A stretch of 64,000 bases of DNA, from assembly GCA_028826165.1 (NCBI GenBank), contig JAPDFW010000147.1, positions 270,501 through 334,500 of the forward strand, read 5' to 3'. The position numbers and the translations under genes are program-made. The notes under the pieces were generated by a model that saw only the letters and a program-made list of their open reading frames with translations, searched no databases and was not told the DNA's origin. Below, in pieces: positions 21,682 through 32,744 of this stretch; position 1 is the stretch's first letter; each line of letters begins with the position of its first letter. The DNA is from Anaeramoeba ignava (Eukaryota > Metamonada > Anaeramoebidae).

Positions 21682-24600
21682 ATGTTAAGTCATACACAAT
21701 GGGTTAAAATTGAACTTAAAAAAGAAACATCAAAAATTTGGTAAATAATAATAAATAATAAATAATAAATAATTAATAATTAATAATAAATAATAAATAA
21801 TAAAAGGGCACATAGAGCTGTTAAAGTTGGAAATTTATTTTATATTTATGGAGGTTATTCAGATTCATATTTTTTTTCACCAGATCTATTTGTAATAAAT
21901 CTTGATACTTTTGAAGTTGAAACTTATCGAGCGCCAGAAAATTGTAGCCCTAACAAAAGATATGGACATATTATGTTCTATCACGATTCAGAAATATGGA
22001 TTCAAGGAGGATCATCAACAACCTTAAGTTCAAATTTTCTGATTTTTAACATCAGTAATAAACAGTGGAGGATTTATGAACCAACACCAGCACCACCTCC
22101 ACGATATGATCACTCGCACATTTTGCACAATGGTAATCTCTATATTTTTGGAGGAGGAACTGGAAATGACAACTTTTTTAATGATTTTTGGATCTTTAAC
22201 TTCGAAAAGCAAAAATGGGAACAGATTTTCTCAAAGGGTGATATTCCTTCTCAAAGAGTTTCTGCTACTCTTCAACCTTATAAGGATGGTTTTTATATTT
22301 TTGGTGGAAAGGAAAAAGGTGGTGATAGAAAAAATGATCTTCATTTTTATGATTTTGTTACTAATAAATGGAGTCTTGTTAAAACTCTTGGTGATCCTCC
22401 TCCTCCAAGAACTGGTCATTGTTCTTTTCTTTATAACTCAAAAGTAGATTACTATTCAATTCAATTTGAAAATTTTATTTAAAAATTTATTTAAAATTTA
22501 TTTAAAAATTTATTTAAAAATTGATTTAAAAATTGATTTAAAATTGATTTAAAAATCGATTTAAAAATTTATTTAAAAATTTATATAAAAATTTATTTAA
22601 AACTTTATTTAAAAATTTATTTAAAAATTGAAAATTTATTTAAAATTTATTTAAAAATTTATATATAAATTTATTTAAAAATTTATTTGAAATTTATTGA
22701 AAATTTATTTAAAAATTTATTTAAAATTTATTTAAAAATTATTTAAAAATTTATTTTAAAATTTATTTAAAAATTGATTTAAAAATTTATTTAAAACTTT
22801 ATTTAAAAATTTATTTAAAAATTGATTTAAAAATTTATTTAAAAATTTATTTAAAACTTTATTTAAAAATTTATTTAAAATTGATTTAAAAATTTATTTA
22901 AAAATTTATTTAAAAAATTTAAAAATTTATTTAAAAATTGATTTAAAAATTTTATTTAAAATTTATTTAAAAATTTATTTAAAAATTTATTTAAAATTTA
23001 TTTAAAAATTTATTTAAAAATTATTTGATTTAAAATTTATTTAAAAATTTATTTAAAAATTGATTTAAAAATTTATTTAAAATTTATTTGAAAATTTATT
23101 TTAAAAATTTATTTAAAAATTGATTTAAAAATTTATTTAAAATTTATTTAAAAATTTATTTAAAAATTTATTTAAAAATTGATTTTAAAATTTATTTAAA
23201 AATTGATTTAAAAATTTATTTAAAATTTATTTAAAAATTTATTTGAAAATTTATTTAAAATTTGAAATTTATTTAAAAATTATTTAAAACTTTATTTAAA
23301 AATTTATTTGAAAATTTATTTAAAAATTTATTTAAAAATTTATTTAAAAATTTATTTAAAACTTTATTTAAAAATTTATTTAAAAGTTTATTTAAAAATT
23401 TATTTAAAAATTGATTTAAAAATTTATTTAAAAATTTATTTAAAAATTTATTTAAAAATTTATTTAAAAATTTATTTAAAAATTGATTTGAAAATTTATT
23501 TAAAAATTTATTTGAAAATTTATTTAAAAATTATTTAAAAATTTATTTGAAAATTTATTTAAAAATTGATTTAAAAATTTATTTAAAAATTTATTTAAAA
23601 TTTATTTAAAAATTTATTTAAAAATTTATTTAAAAATTTGATTTAAAAATTTATTTAAAAATTTATTTAAAAATTTATTTGAAAATTTATTTAAAAATTT
23701 ATTTAAAAATTTATTTATAAATTGATTTAAAACTTTATTTAAAAATTTATTTAAAAATTGATTTAAAATTTAAAATTATTTAGTTATATGTGATGCAAGG
23801 ATGGAACGGAGGAGAACCATTTTCTGATATTCATTATTTAGATTTAATTACCAAAAGATGGAACATACTTGAGATGAAGGAACATCCAGATGCACGAGTT
23901 GCAGCAGGAGTATATTTCGACGCCGAATCAGCAACATTTTACATGCACGGAGGATATGTAAACAGTTGGAATTACTTGAACGATTTTTGGTGCCTTTCAT
24001 TAGACTCACCATCATTAACAAAAGATTTATTTAAAATGCTCAATTATTATAATTTATCACAAAAACAATTTGTTGATTTTCGAGAACTTTGTTTGCAAAT
24101 GCCTTTTTTACAAACTCGCTTGGATAGATATAAACAAAACTTCCTGGAGTTGTTAATAGCAAACCCCATCAACCAACATGCTTATCCTGTTCTTCTTTCT
24201 TATTTGATCACAGGAACTCTTTTATACGCGAAAATATCAACAAATTTTTCCGAAATTGAAAATGACTTACTTAATTTGACTAAAAATATCCCTATTTTTG
24301 AACCGCTTCAAAAATTATTGAAACATGAACCGAATTCTGTTTCACTTTCAAATCTGCAACTTACGAATGATTTGAAAATGTATTATTCAGAAGAATCAAC
24401 AAAGGATTTTTCGATCATTGTCGGTTCAGAACGAATTTGGGTTCATAAAGATATTTTGTATTCAAGAAGTGAGTTATTTCGTGGAATGTTTGAATCTGTT
24501 CTGCAGGAAAATCAAACTAACTTTGTTTCTGATTACAGTCAAAAAAGTATTGATTCAATTCGTGAATTCGTTTATTTTTTATATACTGATGAATTGAGAG

Positions 24601-24836
24601 ATTCTGTTTCTTTTAATGTTGCTTTGGAGTTGTTGGATTGTCCTGAATATTATGGTTTATCTTCAAAGAAAATTGCAAATTTGGCTCAATCTATTATTTC
24701 GGAAAATTTAACACTTGAAAATGTTGATAAAGCTTTAAAAATTGCAGAACAATTTGAAAAAGATAATTTGATTGAAATTTGTACAGATTTCAAAAGGAAG
24801 CATCAAAAACCCACTTCAAATCTAAATCAAAATTAG
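21682..24836 (+). CDS. Kelch-repeat BTB protein
   Basis: Three exons, 21682-21740, 21807-22443 and 23784-24836, give 582 residues with all phases matching. Exon 1 encodes LSHTQWVKIELKKETSK. Kelch blades follow with the double-Gly signature (FYIYGGYSDS, IWIQGGSSTT, LYIFGGGTGND, FYIFGGKEKGG, YVMQGWNGGE, FYMHGGYVNSW); the fifth blade is split by intron 2. A linker of about 150 residues leads to a BTB domain near residues 440-540 (STKDFSIIVGSERIWVHKDI, SRSELFRGMFESV, REFVYFLYTDEL). The order is kelch before BTB, the reverse of animal KLHL proteins but common in protist and Leztr1-type architectures. It is probably a ubiquitin-ligase adaptor or cytoskeletal scaffold (inference). The C-terminus ends in SNLNQN, running into the downstream repeat. 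Confidence 0.88.
22444..23783 (+). repeat. Kelch-BTB intron 2: TTTATTTAAAAA array
   Basis: A 1340 bp GT-AG intron (GTAGAT donor, TTATTTAG acceptor) built from roughly 10-12 bp units of ATTTATTTAAAA and ATTGATTTAAAA. The two unit types are interspersed and the coding strand is almost free of G outside TTGA. The translated YLKI/LKIY ORFs inside it are not genes. Confidence 0.88.
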
Positions 24837-25547
24837 AATTAAAATCAAAATCAAAATCAGAATTAAAATTTAAATCAAAATCAAAATTAGAATTAAAATC
24901 AAAAATTAAAATTAAAATTAAAATTAAAATTAAAATTAAAATTAAAATTAAAATCAAAATCAAAATTAAAATTAAATTCAAAATCAAAATTAAAATTAAA
25001 ATTTAAATTTAAAATTAAAATTAAAATTAAAATTAAATAAATATCAAAATCAAAATTAAAATTAAAATTAAAATCAAAATCAAAATTAAAATCAAAATTA
25101 AAATCAAAATCAAAATTAAATTTAAATTTAAAATTAAAATTAAAATTCAAATCAAAATTAAAATTTAAATCAAAATCAAAATCAAAATTAAAATTTAAAT
25201 CAAAATCAAAATTAAAATTAAAATTAAAATCAAAATCAAAATTAAAATAAATTAAAATCAAAATTAAAATCTAAATTAAAATCAAAATCAAAATTAAAAT
25301 TAAAATTAAATTTAAATTTAAAATCTAAATTAAAATTAAAATTAAAATTAAAATTAAAATTAAAATTAAAATTAAAATTAAAATCAAAATCAAAAACTAA
25401 AATCAAAATTAAAATAAAAATTAAAATTAAAATTAAAATTAAAATCAAAATTAAAATTAAAAATTAAAATTAAAATTAAAATCAAAAATTAAAATTAAAT
25501 TTAAAATAAAAAATTAAAATAAATGGAAAATTGATTAAAATTTTTTT
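24837..25547 (+). repeat. AAAATTAAAATC array between kelch-BTB and RCC1-BTB 3
   Basis: About 660 bp of (AAAATT)n and (AAAATC)n units with a few longer interruptions. It starts directly at the kelch-BTB stop codon, as if the array had expanded from the gene's own SNLNQN-encoding end. Confidence 0.8.
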
Positions 25548-25595
25548 TCATTTTTTTCTCTTTTCTTTTCTTTTCTTTTCTTTTGTTTTTTAAAA
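25548..25595 (+). promoter_or_regulatory. Start-proximal pyrimidine element of RCC1-BTB 3
   Basis: CATTTTTTTCTCTTTTCTTT and further CTTTT repeats run to within 8 bp of the ATG at 25596, followed by TTTTTAAAA. It has the same layout (CATTTTT, pyrimidine tract, A-rich, ATG) as most genes here. Confidence 0.5.
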
Positions 25596-27286
25596 ATGTT
25601 TCAAGATATTTGGTCATGGGGATCAAATCATGGTTTTACTTTAATGCTTACAGAAAAAGAATCTCAAAACGTAGCAACACCAACACAAGTTACAGATCTT
25701 AACGAAACACCAATCAAACAAATATCATCAGGACACAATTACACAGTTGTTTTAACACAAGAAGGAAATGTAATAGAATATTCTTGCAATGAACGGAAGA
25801 AAAGAACACTTGAATTACAAAATGTGAAAAAATTATCATCAGGTTTTGGATTTTATGCTTGTTTGACTACAAACGGAGAATTGTATTTAAGTAGTCTGTC
25901 AATTATAGGTCGTTCCTCAAGAAAAGGATTTAATTAAAGTTGACCTGCCAGTCAATTCAGACTTTATTGTTGATATTGTTTGTGGTTCTTCCCATCTTAT
26001 ATTATTGACCCAACTGGGAAATGTTTATGGATTTGGTGAAAGTTCAAGCGGTCAAATTTCAGCAAATTCTAGAGTCGAAACTCTTGCATTAATCACTTCA
26101 AATACAAAGAAAATCTTCTCAGGAAATTACTCTTCAGCAAATTTCATTCTCAAAAAAGATAACACTTTATTTGCTTTGGGAAATAATTCATCTGGTCAAC
26201 TTGGAATTGGAAGTGATCAAACTTCTTTCACTTCGCCAGTCCAAGTTGAAAATATTCCCGAAATTGGAAAAGTTAAACATATTGTTGTTGGATATCAACA
26301 TTCAATTATGATTGTTAAAGAAAAAGAACGCCATTATGTGTATTCTTCTGGTACTGGATCATATTCGGGACATGGTGCAAATTTGAAAAGTTTTCGCAAA
26401 ATTTCCCGTTTGGAAAATGAGGATGTGATCCGTGCTGATGCTGGTTGTTTCCATACATTGCTGCTCACCAAAAGCGGAAAATTATTTACATTTGGAATCA
26501 ATCCTTATGGACCACTTGGAACAGGCAATTTCCAGTCGTATTCTACTCCTGTTGAGGTGACTATCAATGATTTGATGTTTCCTTTGGAAGAATACAAAGT
26601 TAGTGCTGGAAGTTTCCATTCTTTCCTTTATTCCACTTATGTTTCTTCGCTTGTTCAAGATCTTCTTCAGTTTTTTGAGCGCCAAGAAGGATGTGATATC
26701 ACTTTTGATACAAATGAAAATCCTATTTCTGCTCATAAATTCGATTGTTCAATTGAGAATTGGTGATGAAAATTTGGATTTGTTTGGAAAATTCATTGAA
26801 ACGCTTTCTTATCAAGAAGCAAATCATGTTTTCAAAGCGATTTATGGATCCAAATTAAAGCTTGTTTTTGAACAAGAAATCCCTTCTTGTCTTAAAAGAA
26901 TTGCAAAGAATAATGATATTCAAGAGGATTTTGAAAAATTATATAATGATGAAAATAGCAAGGATTTTGTTCTCGTTTCAGATGAACATCGAGTCAAAGT
27001 CCATAAGCTTATTCTTTGGATGAGAAGTGAATTATTTAGAGGAATGTTTTTGTCGATTCAAGACAATTCTAATGAATCACCTGAATATTCAGGAATATCT
27101 TTTGAATCTTTTCAAATTCTCATTTATTATTTGTATACTGGAAAAATTAAATTGAATGTGGAAATTACTGATTCTATTATTGAAGATTTAGCGAAAGCAA
27201 TGGATTATTTTCAATTAAATGAACAAGAGCCAAATTTAGTTACCAAAATAGAAAGTTACGAGAAACTACAAAATACAAAGAAATGA
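25596..27286 (+). CDS. RCC1-BTB protein 3 (two frame breaks)
   Basis: A diverged paralogue of the 17.8-21.6 kb pair. Frame 1 covers MFQDIWSWGSNHGFTLML to about residue 105 and stops at 25935. Frame 2 resumes in phase from about 25912 (QEKDLIKVDLPVNSDFIVDI) through three RCC1 blades (NVYGFGESSSGQIS, LFALGNNSSGQLGIG, LFTFGINPYGPLGTG) to DITFDTNENPISAHKF. Frame 3 resumes at about 26744 (IVQLRIGDENLDLFGKFIET) and carries the BTB (KDFVLVSDEHRVKVHKLILW, MRSELFRGMFLSI, FQILIYYLYTGKI) to 27286. Each break is repaired by removing one base, giving about 562 residues. The sites are not obvious homopolymers. Codon use includes more C/G than in copies 1 and 2, so the divergence looks old. Confidence 0.8.
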
Positions 27287-28985
27287 TTTTATCACATTTA
27301 AAATTTATTCCATTAATTAAATTAAAAAGAATCTATTTAAAAGTTATTAAATTTATTAAATCAATTTTAATTTAAATTTATTCATTAAATTTATTCAATT
27401 TATTTAATTAAAAAGAATCTATTTAAAAGTTATTAAATTTATTAAAGTTATTAAATCAATTTTAATTCAAAATTTTATTATTTATTTAATTAAAAAAGAT
27501 ATTTAAAGTTTAAAATTTTTCAATTTATTTAATTAAAAAGAATCTATTTAAAAGTTATTAAATTTATTCAATTTATTAAATTAAAAAGAATCTATTTAAA
27601 AGTTATAAAATTTATTAAATATATTTAATCAATTTTAATTCAAAATTTTATTATTAAATTTATTCAATTTATTAAATAAATTTTAATTTAAATTTTATTA
27701 TTAAATTTATTCCATTAATTAAATTAAAAAGAATCTATTTAAAAGTTATAAAATTTATTCCATTAATTAAATTAAAAAAGAATTTTAATTTAAAAGTTAT
27801 TAAAATTTATTAAAGATATTAAATCAATTTTAATTTAAAATTTATTCATTAAATTTATTCAATTTATTTAAATTAAAAAGAATCTATTTAAAAGTTATAA
27901 AATTTATTCAATTTATTAAATCAATTTTAATTCAAAATTTTATTATTAAATTTATTAAATCAATTTTTAATTTAAATTTTATTCATTAAATTTATTAAAT
28001 TTAATTAAATTAAAAAGAATCTATTTAAAAGTTATAAAATTTATTAAATTTATTAAATCAATTTTAATTCAAAATTTTATTATTAAATTTATTAAATTTA
28101 TTAAATCAATTTTAATTTAAATTTTATTCATTAAATTTATTAAATTTATTCAATTTATTAAATCAATTTTAATTTAAATTTTATTATTAAATTTATTAAA
28201 TTAATTTAATTAATTTTAATTTAAATTTATTATTAAATTTATTCAATTTATTAAATTAAAAAGAATCTATTTAAAAGTTATAAAATTTATTAAAGTTATT
28301 AAATCAATTTTAATTCAAAATTTTATTATTAATTTATTCAATTTAATTAATTAAAATTAATTTAATTTAAAAGTTATAAAATTTATTAAATTAAATTAAA
28401 TCAAGTTTTAAAATTTAAAATTTTTATAAAAATTTATTAAATTTATTAAATTTATTAAATTTATTAAATTAATTTTAATTTAAATTTATTCATTAAATTT
28501 ATTCAATTTATTTAATTAAAAAGAATCTATTTAAAAGTTATTAAATTTATTCAATTTATTAAATCAATTTTAATTTAAATTTTTATTCATTAAATTTATT
28601 TAATTAAATCATTATTAAATTTTTATTTAATTAAAAAAATCTATTTAAAAAGTTATTAAATTTATTCAATTTATTAAATTAATTTTAATTCAAATTTTAT
28701 TATAAAATTTATTAAAGATATTAAATTAATTTTAATTTAAATTTTATTATTAAATTTATTCAATTTATTTAATTAAAAAGAATCTATTTAAAAGTTATTA
28801 AATTTATTCAATTTATTAAATCAATTTTAATTTAAAATTTTATTATTAAATGTATTCAATTTATTAAATCAATTTTAATTTAAATTTATTCATTAAATTT
28901 ATTAAATTAATTAAATTAAAAAGAATCTATTTAAAAGTTATAAAAGTTATTAAAGTTATTAAATCAATTTTAATTCAAAATTTTT
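27287..28985. repeat. Satellite D, mixed AT units with AAGAATCTATTTAAAAGTTA core
   Basis: A 1.7 kb block. The core AAAAAGAATCTATTTAAAAG recurs near 27322, 27409, 27536, 27584, 27727, 27880, 28010, 28258, 28517, 28773 and 28917. Between cores lie TTATTAAATTTATTCAATTT and AAATCAATTTTAATTTAAAT segments. Spacing is irregular (about 50-260 bp), unlike satellites A-C. No gene was seen. Confidence 0.75.
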
Positions 28986-29130
28986 TTTCCGTTTTTTGTT
29001 TTTGTTTTTTATTTTTTTTTAATTAAAAAAGGAGAAAAAAAAAATAATTTTTCGCTTTTTTTAATTTTTTTTTAATTTTTTTAATTTATTTTTTCCATTT
29101 TTTTTTTGTTTTATTAAATAAATTCTTAAT

Positions 29131-30378
29131 ATGAGCGAATTGGAAATTGAATCTTCAGATGATCTTAAAACAGAAGATGTAAAACAGTTACCTGAACATT
29201 TCCCAAGATTACAAAGTTATATTGACCTAGATGATTATGAAGAACTTAAATACCCAAAATTAGCATTTGATTTTAAAATCGACAACACTTCAATTGACAA
29301 CATTTCGTTAGATACTTTTATTGCTGGTGTTTCATTTAATTTGTGGGAAGAACTTGAATCCAAATTCCAAGATTTTGAAGTTCCTTATAGATTGAAAAAG
29401 GAACTTAAAGAAGAAAAAATAACGCCTCAAGTAGAAATGCCGGAAGAGGAAGAAATTAAACAAGAATCCCCTTTGCATTTATACACCATTTTTGACATTA
29501 ACAACATCAAAAAAAAACACCAATTCAAACATCTTGAAAAAGCACAATCTATTTTTGCTCAGAAAAGACACAATTTCCAGGCAATAAACATAAACCCAAT
29601 CACAAAAAGAAAAGTCGACATGTACTTGAAACTCCGGCAGAAAAATTTCAAAATAAACTCCTTAAAACACGGGACATTCACAAGACCCAAATGGGACGAC
29701 GTTGAAATATTGACACATGATGACCATCCAGAGCAAATACGTGTCAATGTCCGCAGCAAAAAAAACAGCTCCAATTCAGAGTATTTTTTCGCTGACAGTG
29801 AAGCAAAAGAGATTTTTATTGAGACAGTTATTCTTTTTATGGAAGCTTATGTCGGTGAAATCAAACAAGAAAGCAAAAAAAACGTCACTTCCAAATTAAG
29901 CAACACAGGCTTTTACGTCGCGCCAAATAAGACAATGGACCCCTCAACAACCAAGGAAATTGTTGACACTTTCACAGCGAAAAAAAAAGTGTCATTTAAC
30001 GTCTCAATTATGATGCGTCAGTTGGTTCCGGATTGCACTCTTAAATTCTCCTCCAAATGGATTAAGATAAGAATCAAAAAGCGCGGAAGTACTACTTTTT
30101 CATACAGTGATATTGAGCTTCTTGAATCTAACGCCAAAAAGACTCTTTTGCTGTTCAAATCAAATTCCGGCCAAATGGCAGTTGCTTCCCAAAATGAAAA
30201 TCAGAAAAAATTGATTGTTCAAACTTTTCTTGCTTTCCGTGGTCTTTGGTTCAAAAATGACCACACTTCAAAACTCCAGAAATTGTTCACAGTCAAAACT
30301 AATTTCGAACCTGAATATGAATCCACTTTGGGTGATTCTCTTGGAGAAATGGGTCTTGATAAGAATTTTGATTTTTAA
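29131..30378 (+). CDS. Unrecognised 415-residue protein
   Basis: An intact single-exon gene starting MSELEIESSDDLKTEDVK. The sequence is complex with no low-complexity tract and looks constrained. The first 115 residues are acidic and Asp/Glu/Leu-rich (YIDLDDYEELKYPKLAFDF). Two stretches look beta-rich and alternate hydrophobic/basic residues: about 165-245 (INSLKHGTFTRPKWDDVEIL, IRVNVRSKK) and about 300-375 (SSKWIKIRIKKRGSTTFSYS, IELLESNAKKTLLLF). Both end in a helix of the type ETVILFMEAY / QTFLAFRGLW, as in a tandem PH-like pair; that fold guess is weak inference. There is no signal peptide and no membrane segment. It is upstream of the LIM gene on the same strand. C and G at wobble positions are more frequent than in neighbouring genes. 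Confidence 0.7.
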   Translation: MSELEIESSDDLKTEDVKQLPEHFPRLQSYIDLDDYEELKYPKLAFDFKIDNTSIDNISLDTFIAGVSFNLWEELESKFQDFEVPYRLKKELKEEKITPQVEMPEEEEIKQESPLHLYTIFDINNIKKKHQFKHLEKAQSIFAQKRHNFQAININPITKRKVDMYLKLRQKNFKINSLKHGTFTRPKWDDVEILTHDDHPEQIRVNVRSKKNSSNSEYFFADSEAKEIFIETVILFMEAYVGEIKQESKKNVTSKLSNTGFYVAPNKTMDPSTTKEIVDTFTAKKKVSFNVSIMMRQLVPDCTLKFSSKWIKIRIKKRGSTTFSYSDIELLESNAKKTLLLFKSNSGQMAVASQNENQKKLIVQTFLAFRGLWFKNDHTSKLQKLFTVKTNFEPEYESTLGDSLGEMGLDKNFDF

Positions 30379-30740
30379 TTTTGAATTTTTAATTAATTTT
30401 GAATTCCAATTTTTCTTTTTTTTTTTTCTCTTTTTCGAAATTTTCTTCTCAATTTTTTTTTTGGATCTTTTTTGTTATTTGAAAACAAATTCAAAACAAA
30501 TTCAAAACAAATTCAAGTCTTTAATTTCAATAAAATAATTTAAGAGATCAAATAAGGAAAAAGAAAACAGTTTTAATTTTTTATTTTTTAATTAAATTTA
30601 ATTAAAAAAATCACAATAAACAAACTCACTTTTAAATTAAATTTAAATTAATTAAAAAAAATTTTTTTTTTTCTTCTTTTTTTTCATTTTTCATTTTTTT
30701 CTTTTTAAATTTTTTTAATTTTTTTTTTTACAATTTAAAA
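30379..30740. other. Spacer between the unrecognised gene and the LIM gene
   Basis: A T-rich spacer with a short triple repeat CAAATTCAAAA near 30485-30513. Ahead of the LIM ATG there is TTTTTTCATTTTTCATTTTT (30681-30700), again the start-proximal element. There is no open frame of normal composition. Confidence 0.5.
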
Positions 30741-32463
30741 ATGTCAGAAAAGTGTGCTGTTTGTGGAAAAACAGTTTATTTGATGGAAAGACTTAATGTT
30801 GATGGAACTACTTTTCATAAGAAATGTTTTAAGTAAAAAAAATAAATAAACAAAAATAATTTTAAATTTAAATTTAAATTTAATTTGATCATTCAAAAAA
30901 AAAATATTTTAATAAAAATAATAAATAAATAATAACAGATGCAAACATTGTGGAAAGAGATTAACAGCATCAGATTATCGAGCGATCAATCAACAATATT
31001 ATTGTGGAGCACATTTTAAACAAATTTTCCTCTCAACAGGTAAAATTAAACTAAACAATAAAAAAAAATTTTTTACTTTAAATATTAAATAATAAATATA
31101 AATATTAAATCATTAAATATCAAATATTAAATTATTAATTAAATCATTAAAATATTAAATATTAAATTATTAATTAAATCATTAAAATATTAAATATTAA
31201 ATTATTAATTAAATCATTAAAATATTAAATATTAAATATTAAATATTAAATATAAATAATTAAATAATTAAATAATTAAATATTAAATATTATATTATTA
31301 AATATATAAATAATTAATTATTAAATATTAAATAATAAATATAAAAATATTAAATTATTAAATATATAAATATTAAATTATAAATATTAAATTATTAAAT
31401 ATTAAATTATTAAATATAAAATATTAAATATAAAATATTAAATATAAAATATTAAATTATTAAATATTAAATTATAAAATATTAAAATATAAAATATTAA
31501 ATATTATATTAAACATTAAATATTAAAATATTAAATTATAAATATTAAATATTAATTATTAAAATATTAAATTAAATAATAAAATAAAATAAAAAATATT
31601 AAAAATAAAAAATATTATATTAAAATCATAAATCATTAAATATTAAATATTAAAATAAATTAAATATTAATAAATATAAAATTAAATATTAAAATTATTA
31701 AATATAAATATTATATTATTAATTATTAAAATATTAAATATTAAATATAAATATTAAAATTATTAAATATTAATTATTAAATATTAAAATTATTAAATAT
31801 TAAATATTAAATTATTAATTATTAAATATTAAATATAAAATATTAAATATAAAATATTAAATATTAAATCATTAAATAAAAAATTAAATATTAAAAATAA
31901 AAATTAAATAAAAATATTAAATATTAAAATATTAAATATTAAAAATAAAAATAAATAATTAAAATAAATATTAAAATATTAAAAATATTAAATATTAAAA
32001 ATATAAAAATATTAAATATTAAATATTAAAATATTAAATATTAAATATTAATATATTAATTATTAAATATTAAATCATTAAATATTAAATATTAAATATT
32101 AAATATTAAATATAAATTAAATATAAAATATTAAATAATAAATATTAAATATTAAATTATTAAATATAAATATTAAATATTAATTATAAATTATTAAATA
32201 TATATTTAGGACATTATGATGCCTTTAAAAATGAAACAGCAAATTTATCAACACCTAGAAGTAATAAACCATTAACAAGACCAGAAGTTAAAGAAGAAGT
32301 TAAGGAAGAAGTTAAGGAAGAAATTTTAGAAGAACCACAAGATGAAATTCAAGATGAAATTCAAGATGAAATGCAAGATGAAGTTCAAGATGAAGTTCAA
32401 GATGAAGTTCAAGATGAAATTCAAGATGAAGATCAAAATGAAGATCAAGATTACGATTATTAA
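30741..32463 (+). CDS. Eplin/LIMA1-type single LIM-domain protein
   Basis: Three exons, 30741-30832, 30939-31039 and 32210-32463, give 148 residues with all phases matching. Residues 5-56 form one complete LIM zinc-binding domain: C5-x2-C8-x17-H26-x2-C29-x2-C32-x2-C35-x17-C53-x2-H56. The flanks KTVYLMERL and HFKQIFLSTGHYDAF resemble the LIM of eplin (LIMA1) and related actin-binding proteins, so cytoskeletal adaptor function is likely by family. The C-terminal half is acidic: VKEEVKEEV followed by about ten QDE(I/V/M) repeats ending QDYDY. No single ORF longer than 60 codons covers the LIM domain, because intron 1 (106 bp) and the 1170 bp intron 2 split it; I assembled it by hand from the splice sites. 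Confidence 0.88.
31040..32209 (+). repeat. LIM gene intron 2: AAATATT array
   Basis: A 1170 bp GT-AG intron of TTAAATA/AAATATT heptamers and variants such as AAATCATT. It has no C or G except in rare TCATT units and at the splice sites (GTAAAATT donor, ATATTTAG acceptor). Confidence 0.88.
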
Positions 32464-32744
32464 AATTCTATTAACTTTTTCACTTTTTTCACTTTTTTCT
32501 TTTTTCGATCTTTTTTGATCTTTTGTTCCTTCTTTCTTTACTACTTTTCTTTTTCTTTTTCTTCTTCTTCTTCTAATTTTTTTTTTTTGGATTTCAATAA
32601 ATCCATTTGAGAACCTTTTCAATTAATAACTAAAACAAATTTAATTTAATTTAATTTAATTTTGTTAAATAAAAAGGAACAATATAAAAAAAATCAGAAA
32701 AATAATTTTTCATTTTTTTTTTTCATTTTTTTTTAAAAATTAAT

